Source of the DNA: Zygaena filipendulae
Taxonomy: Eukaryota; Arthropoda; Insecta; Lepidoptera; Zygaenidae
DNA: 64,000 nt
Direction of reading: 5' to 3'
Assembly (NCBI GenBank): GCA_907165275.2
Contig: OU015657.1
Location: 10,625,001 to 10,689,000, forward strand
Numbering within the stretch: position 1 is the first letter of the stretch; every line of letters starts with the position of its first letter. The translations under genes and the position numbers were made by a program. The notes below the pieces were generated by a model. That model was not told the origin of the DNA and did not search any database. It worked only from the letters and a program-made list of their open reading frames with translations. Shown here in pieces: positions 22,566-32,735 of this stretch.

Positions 22566-22779
22566 AATTAAGGTTCAACTGTGTGGAGTAGCCGAGTTGC
22601 TTCCAAAAGTTCCAGTAAAGCATGGAAATGCATTTTACCACTATTAACCCTTAATCAAATGGAAAACTTTTTATGAGATAAATAAAAACTGAGATTGTTT
22701 CTAGGGTAAGTTTTGTGAGTAGAATTCAAATTTCATGAAAATAACTTGGAAAAGTGGGGGGAAATGGGGGTTTTACGGT

Positions 22780-22844
22780 GGGAAATAATTTCCCATTGTT
22801 CATAACGGCATTGCAAAATATTACCAAGTGGGAAATAATTTCCC
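22780..22844. promoter_or_regulatory. Subterminal palindromes GGGAAATWATTTCCC, left end of piggyBac
   Basis: Two identical 15-bp palindromes at 22780-22794 and 22830-22844. The near-identical GGGAAATTATTTCCC occurs at 25402-25416 and at 27568-27582, just inside the right terminus. Probable recognition sites for the transposase; inference from position and symmetry. Confidence 0.65.
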
Positions 22845-23059
22845 ATTATTTAGTCAAGGTTATGGTTTTTCAAGAAATTTACTACTGTTTATATACTAGT
22901 TATTCACCCTGGTTTACTTTTCATTTTATTTTTATATATTAAAAATACATGTATAATGGAACTCTAAAATAAAACAATGTTATGGAACAAATAGTTTATA
23001 GCAGTATAGTTTAATGAAAAAAATTAAATATATGTGCCATCAGTATTACAATATTTTCA

Positions 23060-25132
23060 TTATTGAGATGGACAGGTATGAAATATTTTGAAGCAATTCT
23101 TGGCACACAAAGCTACTTCACAAGTAGTACATTGAATTTTGGTCCTCTGTTCTTGTCGCTTTGTGCTACAGAATTTGCATCTTCTGTAACTGCTGATTTC
23201 TTCTGGTAAGTGTATGCCCACATTCAATAAACGGATTTCATCCGGAACACCGAAGATACCGCCTTTTTTGTTTTTAAAAACTATTCCTTTCAGTGCATCT
23301 GTTTTCCGCGTTGTGTAATTGTCTATCAGAGAACGTGCTAAACGCAACCTGAACTCACGATGAGCGTGCAACGTTGCAACATGTGTATAGTTGTAGGTTA
23401 TAAACGCGTTGATAATAGACGCATCAAATAAGAAAAAAAACAGTCTCATCCAGAATTTTCTGGATTTCCGGTTTATAGGGTAGGACGACCTGTAATGATC
23501 AAATAAGTCTACTCCACCCATACTTAGTGTATATGAAGCTATGGCTTGCGGGCAGAGAATTTCTTTTCTGGATCCATCCTTCTGTGTTCGTTTTACGAGT
23601 ATTGCATCTCGAGGCTGATGTGCTGTGGAGAGTACTGCTACCTCTTTAGTATCACACCACTTGATGGCTGTGATTGGCTCTGCTGTAACAGCTGAAAATT
23701 GGTGTTTTTCTAGTCTCAATGCTTTTGGTTGTTTTTTTTTTATCATGTCTGGCAGATCTTTTCTGTTAATTCTGACTGTTCCTACTGCAAAAATCTTTTT
23801 TTTATATAAGTCTTCTAAAAGGTTGCAGCTCGTAAAAAAGTTATCGAATGCAAGTAACGTGTTTTGTGGTACATTATTAGAGAGCGTCATTACCACATTA
23901 TAACCAAGGCCTTCATTTTCGGTACTATCGCCTTTTCCAGTATATATTTGGAATTGATATAAATATCCCGTTTTTGCGTCACATCTAGCCCAAATTTTGA
24001 AGCCTCTTTTGATAGGCTTTTTCGGCATATACTGCTTCAAAGAACTACGGCCTTTAAACTTCACCATGCACTCGTCTATCGATTGCACAGCCGAGTTATG
24101 AGCTTCTTTCTGATATAAATTATTTAGTTCAGTAAGCAGAGGTCTAACTTTGTATAATTTATCATAGTCAGAAGAACCTCTTGGTGGTTCAGTAGCATTA
24201 TCGTTTAAGTGAAGGTTTTCCGTTATTTTTTTAAATCTGACTATGGGGAAAACCTGACCGATTTCTTTATTGTAATAAAAAGGATCTGTCGACCAATACA
24301 ATTCCATATCTGGTAATGGATTTAAGCCCATCATGATCAAAACTCCTAAATACGCCTTAATATCTTGTTCAGTGACAGGTATCCAGTTATGGCTATTGTT
24401 TTGACATGCATACCTATTTGTTTGTTCCGCTATTATTAGTATTATCTTGTCTGGAAAAAACCTTTCGAAAACTTTAATTGGTGAAGTTTTGTGGGTGTCC
24501 CTAGTCCTGGGTTCAAACCGCTTTTCAAAGAGAGGTATATCATGGACTAAGTCCTCGTTTTTCCATTCTCTTGGTTGAGAGCGGTCCCTAAGTACTAAAT
24601 TTTGAGCTTGAGACTCTTGTTGATCATGATCATCCTCTAAAAAGTCGTCTATTGGATTGTTGTCTAGAAAATAGTTGTCTAACATAGCAGTGGTAGCATC
24701 TGGCTCAATGAGAGGACTATAAGAATCTTCTTGCGGAATTTCAAGATATACTGCCCCAGGACTGTCTTGATTTTCAGTATCTTGATCAAAATTGAAATCA
24801 ACTGATTGAACTATGCCACTTGTGTTAGTTGCGTTGTCAGATTGATGATTTAAAACTGACAATAAAGAGTCTGTTGTGTGTACAATTGGTTCAGTTTCTA
24901 TAGTCTCGACAATATAATCATCTTCTATGCCAAACATTTCTTCAACTCGATGTTCTATAATGTAATCGTCTGGTTGATTCAAGTAGTTAATTGGAATAGA
25001 ATCAACACTATTGGCATAGCATGGGTCGTCATCAGAATCAGATTCAGATAAATCAGAGATATCAGCTAAGTTTTCCATTACGGTTTCGAGATCTTTTTTG
25101 GTAAGTACTTTAGACTTCTTTTTGGCGTTCAT
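23060..25132 (-). CDS. piggyBac transposase, 690 aa, uninterrupted
   Basis: A DDE-type PGBD/piggyBac transposase (cut-and-paste at TTAA). The acidic N-terminal third (residues 1-200) is poorly conserved. The catalytic core starts around KNEDLVHDIPLFEKRF; the expected acidic residues are present at Asp353 (SIDECMVKFKGR), Asp430 (LLAFDNFFTS), Asp542 and Asp545 (MGGVDLFDHY). The C-terminal cysteine-rich domain (about 652-687) follows a C-x2-C...C-x2-C-x4-C-x3-C pattern for zinc. The length exceeds the ~600 aa of the cabbage-looper protein mainly because of the N-terminal extension. The start was chosen as the first Met of the frame; it gives a lysine-rich start followed by an acidic tract. No stop or frameshift, so the protein may be active; whether it is expressed cannot be seen. 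Confidence 0.95.
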   Translation of the reverse strand: MNAKKKSKVLTKKDLETVMENLADISDLSESDSDDDPCYANSVDSIPINYLNQPDDYIIEHRVEEMFGIEDDYIVETIETEPIVHTTDSLLSVLNHQSDNATNTSGIVQSVDFNFDQDTENQDSPGAVYLEIPQEDSYSPLIEPDATTAMLDNYFLDNNPIDDFLEDDHDQQESQAQNLVLRDRSQPREWKNEDLVHDIPLFEKRFEPRTRDTHKTSPIKVFERFFPDKIILIIAEQTNRYACQNNSHNWIPVTEQDIKAYLGVLIMMGLNPLPDMELYWSTDPFYYNKEIGQVFPIVRFKKITENLHLNDNATEPPRGSSDYDKLYKVRPLLTELNNLYQKEAHNSAVQSIDECMVKFKGRSSLKQYMPKKPIKRGFKIWARCDAKTGYLYQFQIYTGKGDSTENEGLGYNVVMTLSNNVPQNTLLAFDNFFTSCNLLEDLYKKKIFAVGTVRINRKDLPDMIKKKQPKALRLEKHQFSAVTAEPITAIKWCDTKEVAVLSTAHQPRDAILVKRTQKDGSRKEILCPQAIASYTLSMGGVDLFDHYRSSYPINRKSRKFWMRLFFFLFDASIINAFITYNYTHVATLHAHREFRLRLARSLIDNYTTRKTDALKGIVFKNKKGGIFGVPDEIRLLNVGIHLPEEISSYRRCKFCSTKRQEQRTKIQCTTCEVALCAKNCFKIFHTCPSQ

Positions 25133-25207
25133 TTTTGAAAGTTGCTAAAAATATAAAATAGTTCTCCGTAAATAAATCATAACAAACTTACAGCTTTCTA
25201 CTACTAA

Positions 25208-25300
25208 CGGTCTCTAAGCAAAACCTCGGACAGACAGACAGACAGACGGACTTAACGAAACTATAAGGGTTCCTCGTCAGGACTACGGAACCCTAAAAAG
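25208..25300 (-). repeat. Partial copy of the GGGTTCCGTACCC/GACAGACAGAC dispersed repeat
   Basis: GACAGACAGACAGACGGACT followed by ACTATAAGGGTTCCTCGTCA and CTACGGAACCCTAAAAAGG. It is the inverse of the head of the repeat at 2436-2566. Lies inside the piggyBac, 5' of the transposase. Confidence 0.65.
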
Positions 25301-25894
25301 GAAAATTTTTTTTAGCCATTAGGAAAATATTTATTCAATTAACGGACACACATACATTTTTATATAGATAGTCAGATTTTTTAAAATCATGATCAAACAT
25401 TGGGAAATTATTTCCCACTAATTTAACATGAAATATTTTCAACAAATCATAATGTTTTCTAGGTTATGTTCCTGCTAAAAGGTTAGAAAATATGTCTAGT
25501 TTATCTGGGGGCACGGCAGTGCCCCCGCCAAGTCGAGCAACAAAAGCGGCACGGCCGTACTATCCTTTTCTCGAAGCAATTCAGGCCATTTTCGACCCCC
25601 TATAACTTCGTTGTGGATAAAACTAGAAGCCTGAATTTTTAGTAAACAAGCAGGTATTGTATAAAGACGGTATAATTTAAATTTCATTCGATTTGAACCA
25701 GTAGTTTAAGAATTATAACTAGTCAAAGTTTCTTAATTTTGTAGGTCACTCACTCACTCACTGACCGATCATCAAAACTCTAAGGCACTTCTAGCAGACA
25801 TAGAAGTTTGAAATTTAGAATACAATTAGTGTTTATTGTATAAATCAAGGAAAAATTGAAATATTTTGCAATTTCGGTACAGTTTTCTAGATAC

Positions 25895-26083
25895 ACCAAC
25901 TGCATAAATAACTTTGTAATCCCATATAAATGTATGGAATTACAAAGTTACATATGCAGTTATATGTACCAACTGCACAAATAACTTTGTAATCCCATAT
26001 AAATGTATGGAATTACAAAGTTATATATGCAGTTATATGTACCAACTGCACAAATAACTTTGTAATCCCATATAAATATATGA
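25895..26083. repeat. Tandem repeat of a 73-bp hairpin unit (2.6 copies)
   Basis: Units at 25895-25967, 25968-26040 and a partial one at 26041-26083, each ACCAACTGCAYAAATAACTT, TGTAATCCCATATAAATGTA, TGGAATTACAAAGTTAYATA, TGCAGTTATATGT. Within each unit AACTTTGTAATcCcATA pairs with TATgGaATTACAAAGTT, so every unit is a hairpin. Confidence 0.9.
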
Positions 26084-26085
26084 GA

Positions 26086-26521
26086 CTAGCTGTTCCCTGC
26101 GGTTTCACCCGCGATAATTTCGGAGATCCCGCGGGAATTCAGAAATGCAAAGTAGTTAGTACCCTATATCCCTAGGTTTTCTTTACCCCTGACAACGTGC
26201 ATGCAAAATGTCATGAGATTTCACCAGCGTTAATTTCGGAGATCCTTCGGGAATTCCGAGATAAAATTACCCTAATCTGAATGCTCCAACGATTTTCATG
26301 AAATTTTGTATACAGGGGATTTCGGGGGCCATAAATCGATCTAGCTAGGATTCATTTCTGGAATTCCCGCGCGAACTCTGATATCAACGCGGGTGAATTA
26401 ATTATTGCATACTACACGTTGTCAAGGGTACAGGAAAGGTCATAGGGTAGTAAGTACTTTTATCTCAGAATACCCGCGGGATCTCCGAAATTAACGTGGG
26501 TTAAACCGCGGGGAACAGCTA
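26086..26521. repeat. Inverted pair of CCCGCGG-type dispersed elements
   Basis: Starts CTAGCTGTTCCCTGCGGTTT on the plus strand and ends with the inverse ...TTAAACCGCGGGGAACAGCT, with CCCGCGGGATCTCCGAAATT mirrored in both. Two copies head outward from a common centre inside the piggyBac element. Confidence 0.7.
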
Positions 26522-26744
26522 TTTAAGCCGAGCGAAGCTCGGTTGCCCAGATATTAATAAATAATAATAATAAGTGTAGCTAGTTACCTACCTAGATATA
26601 AAGTGTAGATACATAGTTACCTAGACATAATTATGTTCAAAGGTACAATGGTCAACGGAATGAAAAAGCAAGAAAAAATCTTTCAAGTTATTAAAATAGA
26701 CTAAATTGCTCAAAGGAGGAAGACCATTTACAAAAAGAAATGAG

Positions 26745-27311
26745 ATCCCATCAAAAACAAACTTGTAAAAAATCCAAGTCTCGCAACTCAGTTCTTCTAC
26801 ATTAAAAAGTTGTGAGATCAATGTAATACCAAGTCGGTTAATTTATTCAGTGCCTACTTAAGGGTCCTTCTGTCTAAAGTTATCATGTTATAAGCTAATC
26901 TAATAACATTTTATAGTGACCATATCAAATTTAAAAATCTTTTATGTTTTAAATAGATTGATTGGCTTGGCGATCACATGAAAACACAATGTATCTCACA
27001 AGTAATACATATTATAATTAAATTAGATTGTTTAGAACCATAATTATGTATTACATGTGAGATATATTGTGTTTTCACGTGATCGCCAAGCCAATCAATC
27101 TATCTAAAACATAAAAGATTTTTAAATTTGATATGGTCACTATAAAATGTTATTAGATTAGCTTATAACATGATAACTTTAGACAGAAGGACCCTTAAGT
27201 AGGCACTGAATAAATTAACCGACTTGGTATTACATTGATCTCACAACTTTTTAATGTAGAAGAACTGAGTTGCGAGACTTGGATTTTTTACAAGTTTGTT
27301 TTTGATGGGAT
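26745..27311. repeat. 567-bp palindrome (two ~265-bp arms) inside piggyBac
   Basis: The left arm begins ATCCCATCAAAAACAAACTT and the right arm ends AAGTTTGTTTTTGATGGGAT. The arms meet around a ~35-bp centre (about 27010-27044). Differences between arms are few. No terminal-repeat or target-duplication signature is evident, so it may be a foldback MITE or an inverted duplication of piggyBac sequence. Confidence 0.85.
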
Positions 27312-27567
27312 TGTAATATTACGTGTTCTCACTTACCAGATTTTTTTTAACACAAAATTTCAAAAAAACTCCCAAGAATGCGATATTTTGGAAAACAATC
27401 ACAACTTTTGAATTCAACTTTTCGTATTACGACCGGATCTAAACTTCTCAACAAGTGTTGACATTTATCACTTAAAAAATATATCCAAAATTAGTTTTCT
27501 CTATGGTTGGCTCATCTAAGTGTTGTCATTTCAAAGAAATAATGGAAATTGTTCATCTTGCCTAAGT

Positions 27568-27582
27568 GGGAAATTATTTCCC
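27568..27582. promoter_or_regulatory. Subterminal palindrome, right end of piggyBac
   Basis: GGGAAATTATTTCCC, three bases inside the right 13-bp inverted repeat. Same motif as at the left end and at 25402-25416. Confidence 0.65.
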
Positions 27583-28189
27583 AGTATTTGATTAAGGGTT
27601 AATGTTAAAACTTCAGGAAAAGTAAAATTTTTGGAAATTAAAGTTATCTGTCTGTCAGTGTCACATGACCCTGTCAATATGACAGTGACAATTGACATCT
27701 CTATCACAGATAAATAAGCAACACAGTGGAAGTCATATTTTAAAAGGTTTAATTTTTGACTAGTGACCTCATTCAGCGTTTCGGCGGAAAGTCAAAAGTA
27801 GGAACTTTGAAATGCTCTATTTAATTAATTTATGCATATATATTTTTTCTTTTTCTTGCTTTGTTTAAGTAGGCCATATATCTTTAAAATAGACTGAAAA
27901 AAAAATTCATGAGAGTACCCTGTTATTGATGTGGCCACGAGTCACGACATAAGTAACGTAAGTAAAGTAGGTATCTACCTAGGTACCTACATAGTTTACG
28001 AAATTTCAAACTATAGGCTAGGTAAAATACATAGACATTAAGCGCTTATTACACCTTACAATTTGGCAGACACCAATCTAGGAAATCGTAAGGTGTAATC
28101 CATGTTAGAACAGTTAGGGTTCTTTAGTGAGATTGGAGGGTCCCAATCTACTTCTCCCCAAATTGGTTACGATGTAGGGCAGTGTAAAC

Positions 28190-28474
28190 TAGCTGTCCCC
28201 CGCGATTTCAACCGCAGTAGTTTCGGAGGACCCGCGGAGGTTGCGGGAAAAAAATGTCCTTCTTTGTACCCCGACAGTAATTTACGGTGATTAGCTGTTC
28301 CCCGCATTAGTTCCGGAGTTCCCGTGGGAATTCCGGAACGTGACACGTGATTTGTCCGCGATGGACACCGTAAACTACTGTCGGAGTACAAAGAAAGACA
28401 TAGAGTACTTTTTTCCGCAACCTCCGCGGGAACTCTGAAATTATCGCGGATGAAATCGCGGGGGTTCAGCTAGT
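28190..28474. repeat. Inverted pair of CTAGCTGTCCC dispersed elements
   Basis: CTAGCTGTCCCCCGCGATTTC at the left is mirrored by ATGAAATCGCGGGGGTTCAGCTAG at the right. The internal block around CGTGACACGTG is the junction where two tails meet. Confidence 0.7.
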
Positions 28475-28589
28475 ATATATTAAGAATAAGATTTTATACT
28501 TATAACATGTTTTGTTATGTAGTGTGTACGCACCGTAACCTAATTATTATATTCTTAACCGTAACTTATATTATTTTTTATTTACCAAG

Positions 28590-29100
28590 GTTTGGTGGAT
28601 ACCTGATACCTGAATATTTATCATCATATCAGACAAAAGACGTCCACTGATGGACATAGGCCTCCCCCAAGGATCGCCACAAGACCGGTCCTGCGCTTCC
28701 CGCGTCCAATGGCGTCCCGCAACCTTTACGAAGTCATCGGTCCACCTTGTAGCGAGCCTGTCTTCGGGTTCGTGGTCGCCACTCAAGAACTTCCTTGCTC
28801 CATCGCTCATCAGCTCTTCGAGCGATGTCCCATTGCCACTTAAGGTTTGCTGTTAAGCTTCCGGCTATATCGGTAACCTTGGTTCGCCTGCGGATTTCCT
28901 CATTTCTGATTCGGTTTCGCAGCGAAACTCCGAGCTTAGCCCTCTCCATAGCCCTTTGGGTGACCTTGAGCCTTCTTATGAGGCCCATAGTGAGCGACCA
29001 CGTCTTGGTATCATTAGTCATCACTGTCAACAGAGACTGGTCGAAGATTAGGCTTGAGACACTGCGGTATTTGGGATATTTATATTTTGTAATAAAATCA
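28590..29100 (-). pseudogene. RTE-type non-LTR retrotransposon 3' end, degraded
   Basis: Minus-strand translation gives TKTWSLTMGLIRRLKVTQRAMERAKLG in pieces, NEEIRRRTKVTDIA, LEWRPRTRR, then after a frame change RWTDDFVKVAGRHW and AQDRSCGDPWGR. This is the stereotyped C-terminus of moth RTE reverse transcriptases, followed by the usual TGATGATAAAT-type tail (about 28595-28640). At least one frameshift separates the two long frames and the 5' part is missing. Same family as 16160-16665. Confidence 0.8.
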
Positions 29101-29201
29101 ACACTTGAAAATTTTTCTTCTTTATTTCTATAAAACTTAAAAATCACCTCATAGTGATATTAGGACGTAGGTATAACAAGTAAACAAAAAAACAATATTG
29201 A

Positions 29202-30164
29202 TTAAGATTTTTGCCTTCTAGACCAGTCATTCCAACTTCCAAGATACGTTTTTGAACTGAAATATAAAGTAGACAAAACATTTTTTCAGTTATATAAACG
29301 TAAGTAGGTACATAGGTATGTTAAAAATTATACCATCTGTGTAAGTAAATTCAGTAATAGCGTACTTTGTATATCCCAGCTTTATCGCCTCATCAAGAGC
29401 TTGAGATGATCGTCTGCCAGATTGACAGTAGAAGATAAGTTCATCCGATGAGGACGGTTTACTACGCTGATAATTACGCTCGAACTCTTCATTAGACATC
29501 GACAAAAGTACATCTGGCACATGATTTACTATAAAAAAAAAGAAAGTTCATCAAAATTGTTTCAAACCATTTCAAACTTGTTTTAAAGAAAATAAAAAGT
29601 TGATAATGCAGGCCAACATGGAATGTTGATGCTAGAAGGTATTTTGCCAGTATCATGAATTTCCTCAGGATTGCGTACATCGATGATCATCTTTTTAGGT
29701 TGGTGGATCACTTTTAACATGTCTTCATAGCTGACAACTCGTTTTGGATCTACCATATTTGCAGAATCTTTCTCGGCTGAATAGAATTTTATACTTGGTA
29801 TCGAAATTGATTCCTTTATATCTAAAATAATAACATAATATTCAATAGGTAATAACGTAAAATGTACATTTTAAAACAATGTTTTTTTGTAAAGTAGGTA
29901 GGTAGGTAGGTACCAAATAATTATAGGTTATAATTATTATCATGAAGGTTTCAAAATTATTTTTTAATAACCGCGTTAGATAGATTACGTGTTAAAAATA
30001 CACCTAAAGGTCCATACTCCATAGGTAGGTAACTAGGTAGGTAGGTACTTGACATTAATAGGTAGGTATGTAAGTAGGCACATACTTTTATTGCATACAG
30101 ATAATTTGAAAGAGGTTTCCACTACAATTTTAACAGAATAAACCGCAGATCGAAACGCAAACAT
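29202..30164 (-). CDS. Second single-domain rhodanese, 166 aa (paralogue of 18241-21974)
   Basis: Exons in transcript order 30164-30086, 29821-29618, 29528-29366, 29256-29202; phases 1, 1 and 2, exactly as in the first rhodanese, and exon 3 is 163 nt in both. Key words: VVSYEDMLKVI, KMIIDVRNPEEI, IPSSINIPLNHV, active loop YCQSGRRS with Cys129, ending KTYLGSWNDWSRRQKS. The N-terminus MFAFRSAVYSVKIVVE reads as a possible mitochondrial presequence (inference). Exon 1 is the least certain: it was chosen because it gives an in-frame Met, phase 1 and a GTATGT donor. Role: sulfur transfer, by family. It faces the first copy tail to tail. Confidence 0.82.
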
Positions 30165-30303
30165 TTCATAAGTAGGTAACAAAGAAAACTTTTAACTGCA
30201 CTATGTTGAGAACTTATCATTAGAGAATTTAATAACCACTGCAAAATACTTATGGCGATGCCGCCGCCAAAGATAATATAGCCGCTGTAGATAAAATAAT
30301 AGC

Positions 30304-30702
30304 TAAGGAGCTGGTGGCAATTTAGGTATATGATTTCATCGTCGTTGATACCAAGACGTAATGTAATCTAATTAAAACTGACAAAAGTCAGGATGGTAGG
30401 AGTTTTTATAAAAATAAGCTGAGATGCTGAATTAAGAAAAACTTCTACCATCCTGACTTCTGCCATCTTTAATTTCACTATCTATGAAACGTTTTTAATA
30501 AGATATAATTGATGACAGAAACGATAATATAATTTATGACAGATTTGTTTTTTAGAATTTCAAAATTATTTAAAAAAAATCAAGAGCTACCATGAGCTCG
30601 CCACCTATCTTTTCTAGTTAATATAAGTCTAGACTACATTTAATTACGTCTTGGTAACAACGTCGATGAAATCATATACCTAAATTGCCACCAGCTCCCT
30701 AA
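30304..30702. mobile_element. ~400-bp MITE with 60-bp inverted termini and an inner hairpin
   Basis: The left arm GGAGCTGGTGGCAATTTAGG, TATATGATTTCATCGTCGTT is mirrored by the right arm ending ATGAAATCATATACCTAAATTGCCACCAGCTCC. Inside lies another hairpin, GTCAGGATGGTAGGAGTTTTT (from 30387) with AAAAACTTCTACCATCCTGAC. No coding capacity. Confidence 0.75.
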
Positions 30703-31064
30703 CTAAATCACTACGCGATGCGCGATGTCGCTGTATATAAAACGCATTGATTATATTCTCCTTGTATCAATGACATATTTTTAAGTAGGTAGTCTTTATT
30801 TAACGCATAAATAGCCAGTTTCAAATAAAATATCAGTTTTATACATATGTAAGTAGGTATTTTTAACCGGTTTGAAATTGCAGCAATCTGTTGCCAAAAA
30901 ATACGTGTCTATTGTTTTTTATTTTCTATCTGACGGACTAATTAGAATTTTGATTTTTATTACCCTTATCACAAAAATAGATAGTAGCCGATTCTCAGGC
31001 CGTTTCGGAGGAGTATGGTAACTAACACTACTAATTTACACGAGAATTTTATATAGGTACTAGA

Positions 31065-31345
31065 TGTCCCCCGCGATTTCATCCGCGGTAATTTCGGAGT
31101 TCCCGTGGGAACTCCGGGAAAAAAGTACTCTACGTCCTTCTTTGTACCCTTTTGTGCAGTAGTTTACGTTGATTAGCTGTTCCCCGCATTAATGCCGGAG
31201 TTCCCGCGGGAATTCCGGGATAAAAACTATCCTATCTTTTAAGTTGGACCATAATATTATAAATACACAAATTTTATCAAAATCCGTTCAGCAGTTTCGG
31301 AGTCCATCGCGGACAAACAACGTGACACGTGATTTATATTAGATT
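31065..31345 (+). repeat. CTAGCTGTCCC-type dispersed element
   Basis: A nearly complete copy from TAGATGTCCCCCGCGATTTC to CGCGGACAAACAACGTGACA, then CGTGATTTATAT, close to the copies at 7474-8010. Confidence 0.75.
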
Positions 31346-31821
31346 AAATAACCACTGTTATTTTCATTTTCCAAACTAAAATAGGACAACAAATAAAACA
31401 ACGCATTATTGGTTAGCTTGCAGGAAGATTCATTGCAGTAATTTTCAGCGTTCTGAATTTACACTTTTAGTTTTGTTAATTTGGCACCGACGACGCGACT
31501 TCAAAAACTAAGTAGATACCTAGGTAAATATACCCTTAGGTAGGTTTCCCAAATAAAAGGGGTCGGGTTTATAAAAATTATTTTGTGATTTTCAGTGGGC
31601 TCATTTTTGAAGTCAATAAGCATTTTTGCTTGGGTTTTTGTTTTGGTTTTAATTTTTTATTTTATACTTACTTTTTAGATGTGATAGGTAATCTAGGCAT
31701 TTCATTTTTTTTTTGTTTCGGGCAATTTTTTTTACTAACTTTGCCCCACGGTCTCTCCGTCGTGAGTTTCGGGATTCCCGTAGGAACTCCACAGTAGCCT
31801 AATTTAATCCTTATAACATCA

Positions 31822-32152
31822 GATAATGGGCATGTTGACTAATTTTTATTTTTTAGTCCGTCTTGTAGATTATTAAAAAATATTGGACACGTATTTTTTC
31901 TTTTTTTACGTAATCAAAAAATAACGGCGATTATTGAGTTGAAATTTCGCGTGACGTCACTATTCTGACAGTTTGTATGGCTGTTTTGCGGTTAGTGACG
32001 TCACGACCTCCTCATCCTAAACTTTAATGCGATTTATCTCTGTATATTTCAATTTATTTAAAAAAGTAAAAAATACGTGTCTATTGTTTTTTTTATTTTC
32101 TAACTGACGGACTAATTAGAATTTTGATTTTCAAAAGTAGTCAACATCCCTA
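31822..32152. mobile_element. TGACGTCA-type MITE, reverse copy
   Basis: Starts GGGCATGTTGACTAATTTTT with GTCCGTCTTG and ends CTAATTAGAATTTTGATTTT, the inverse of 10378-10770. Both TGACGTCA octamers are intact. A tail-only fragment is at 30888-30965. Confidence 0.7.
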
Positions 32153-32199
32153 TTAGCAGTGTCCCGTCAAAATCGGTTCAAACGTTTCGGAGATTCAGC

Positions 32200-32735
32200 C
32201 ACGTGAGTTTTGGAAGTCTTGCAGGAACTCCTAACTGCTTTTATTTTTCTTCTCCTTACAATAACAAACAAAACATTAATTTTAAAAATTGGTTCAGTAG
32301 GTAGATCCAGAGATTACCCCCTACAACCTCACAAACTCCAGAGTTCTCTCGGGAATTCCGGGATAAAAAGTATACCCAAGGTCACTCAGGATCACTGTAG
32401 CTTCGTATAAGTGTAAGAATTTTAAAAATCAGTTCAGTAGATCCAGAGATTACTCCCTACAACCTCACAAACTCCATAGTTCCCACGGGAATTCCGGGGT
32501 AAAAAGTACCCTAGGTCACTCAAGATCACTGTTGTAATAAAAATCGGTTCAGTAGATCCAGAGATTACCCCCTACAACCTCACAAATTCCGGAGTTACCG
32601 CGGAAATTCCGGTATAAAAAGTACCCTTTGTCACTCAGGATCACTGTACCTACCTTCCTGTAGGTGAAAGAATTTTCAAAATCAGTTGAGTTAGATCTAG
32701 AGATTACCCCTCTACAACAATCTGTTAATCAGTAT
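32200..32735 (+). repeat. Modular dispersed element with four tandem ~125-bp modules
   Basis: Repeats of AGTAGATCCAGAGATTA, CCCCCTACAACCTCACAAA, a GGGAATTCCGG-like word, AAAAAGTA and CAGGATCACTGTA. Same subfamily as 18498-18998 and 37680-38412. Confidence 0.7.

Larger units (their letters stand above)
22648..27598 (-). mobile_element. piggyBac element, 4951 bp, with both ends
   Basis: The termini are a perfect 13-bp inverted repeat, CCCTTAATCAAAT at 22648-22660 and ATTTGATTAAGGG at 27586-27598. TTAA lies outside each end (22644-22647, 27599-27602), the exact piggyBac target duplication. The transposase runs on the minus strand. Non-coding space right of the gene is inflated by a tandem hairpin repeat, an inverted pair of dispersed elements and a 567-bp palindrome. 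It landed between the two rhodanese genes. Confidence 0.95.
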
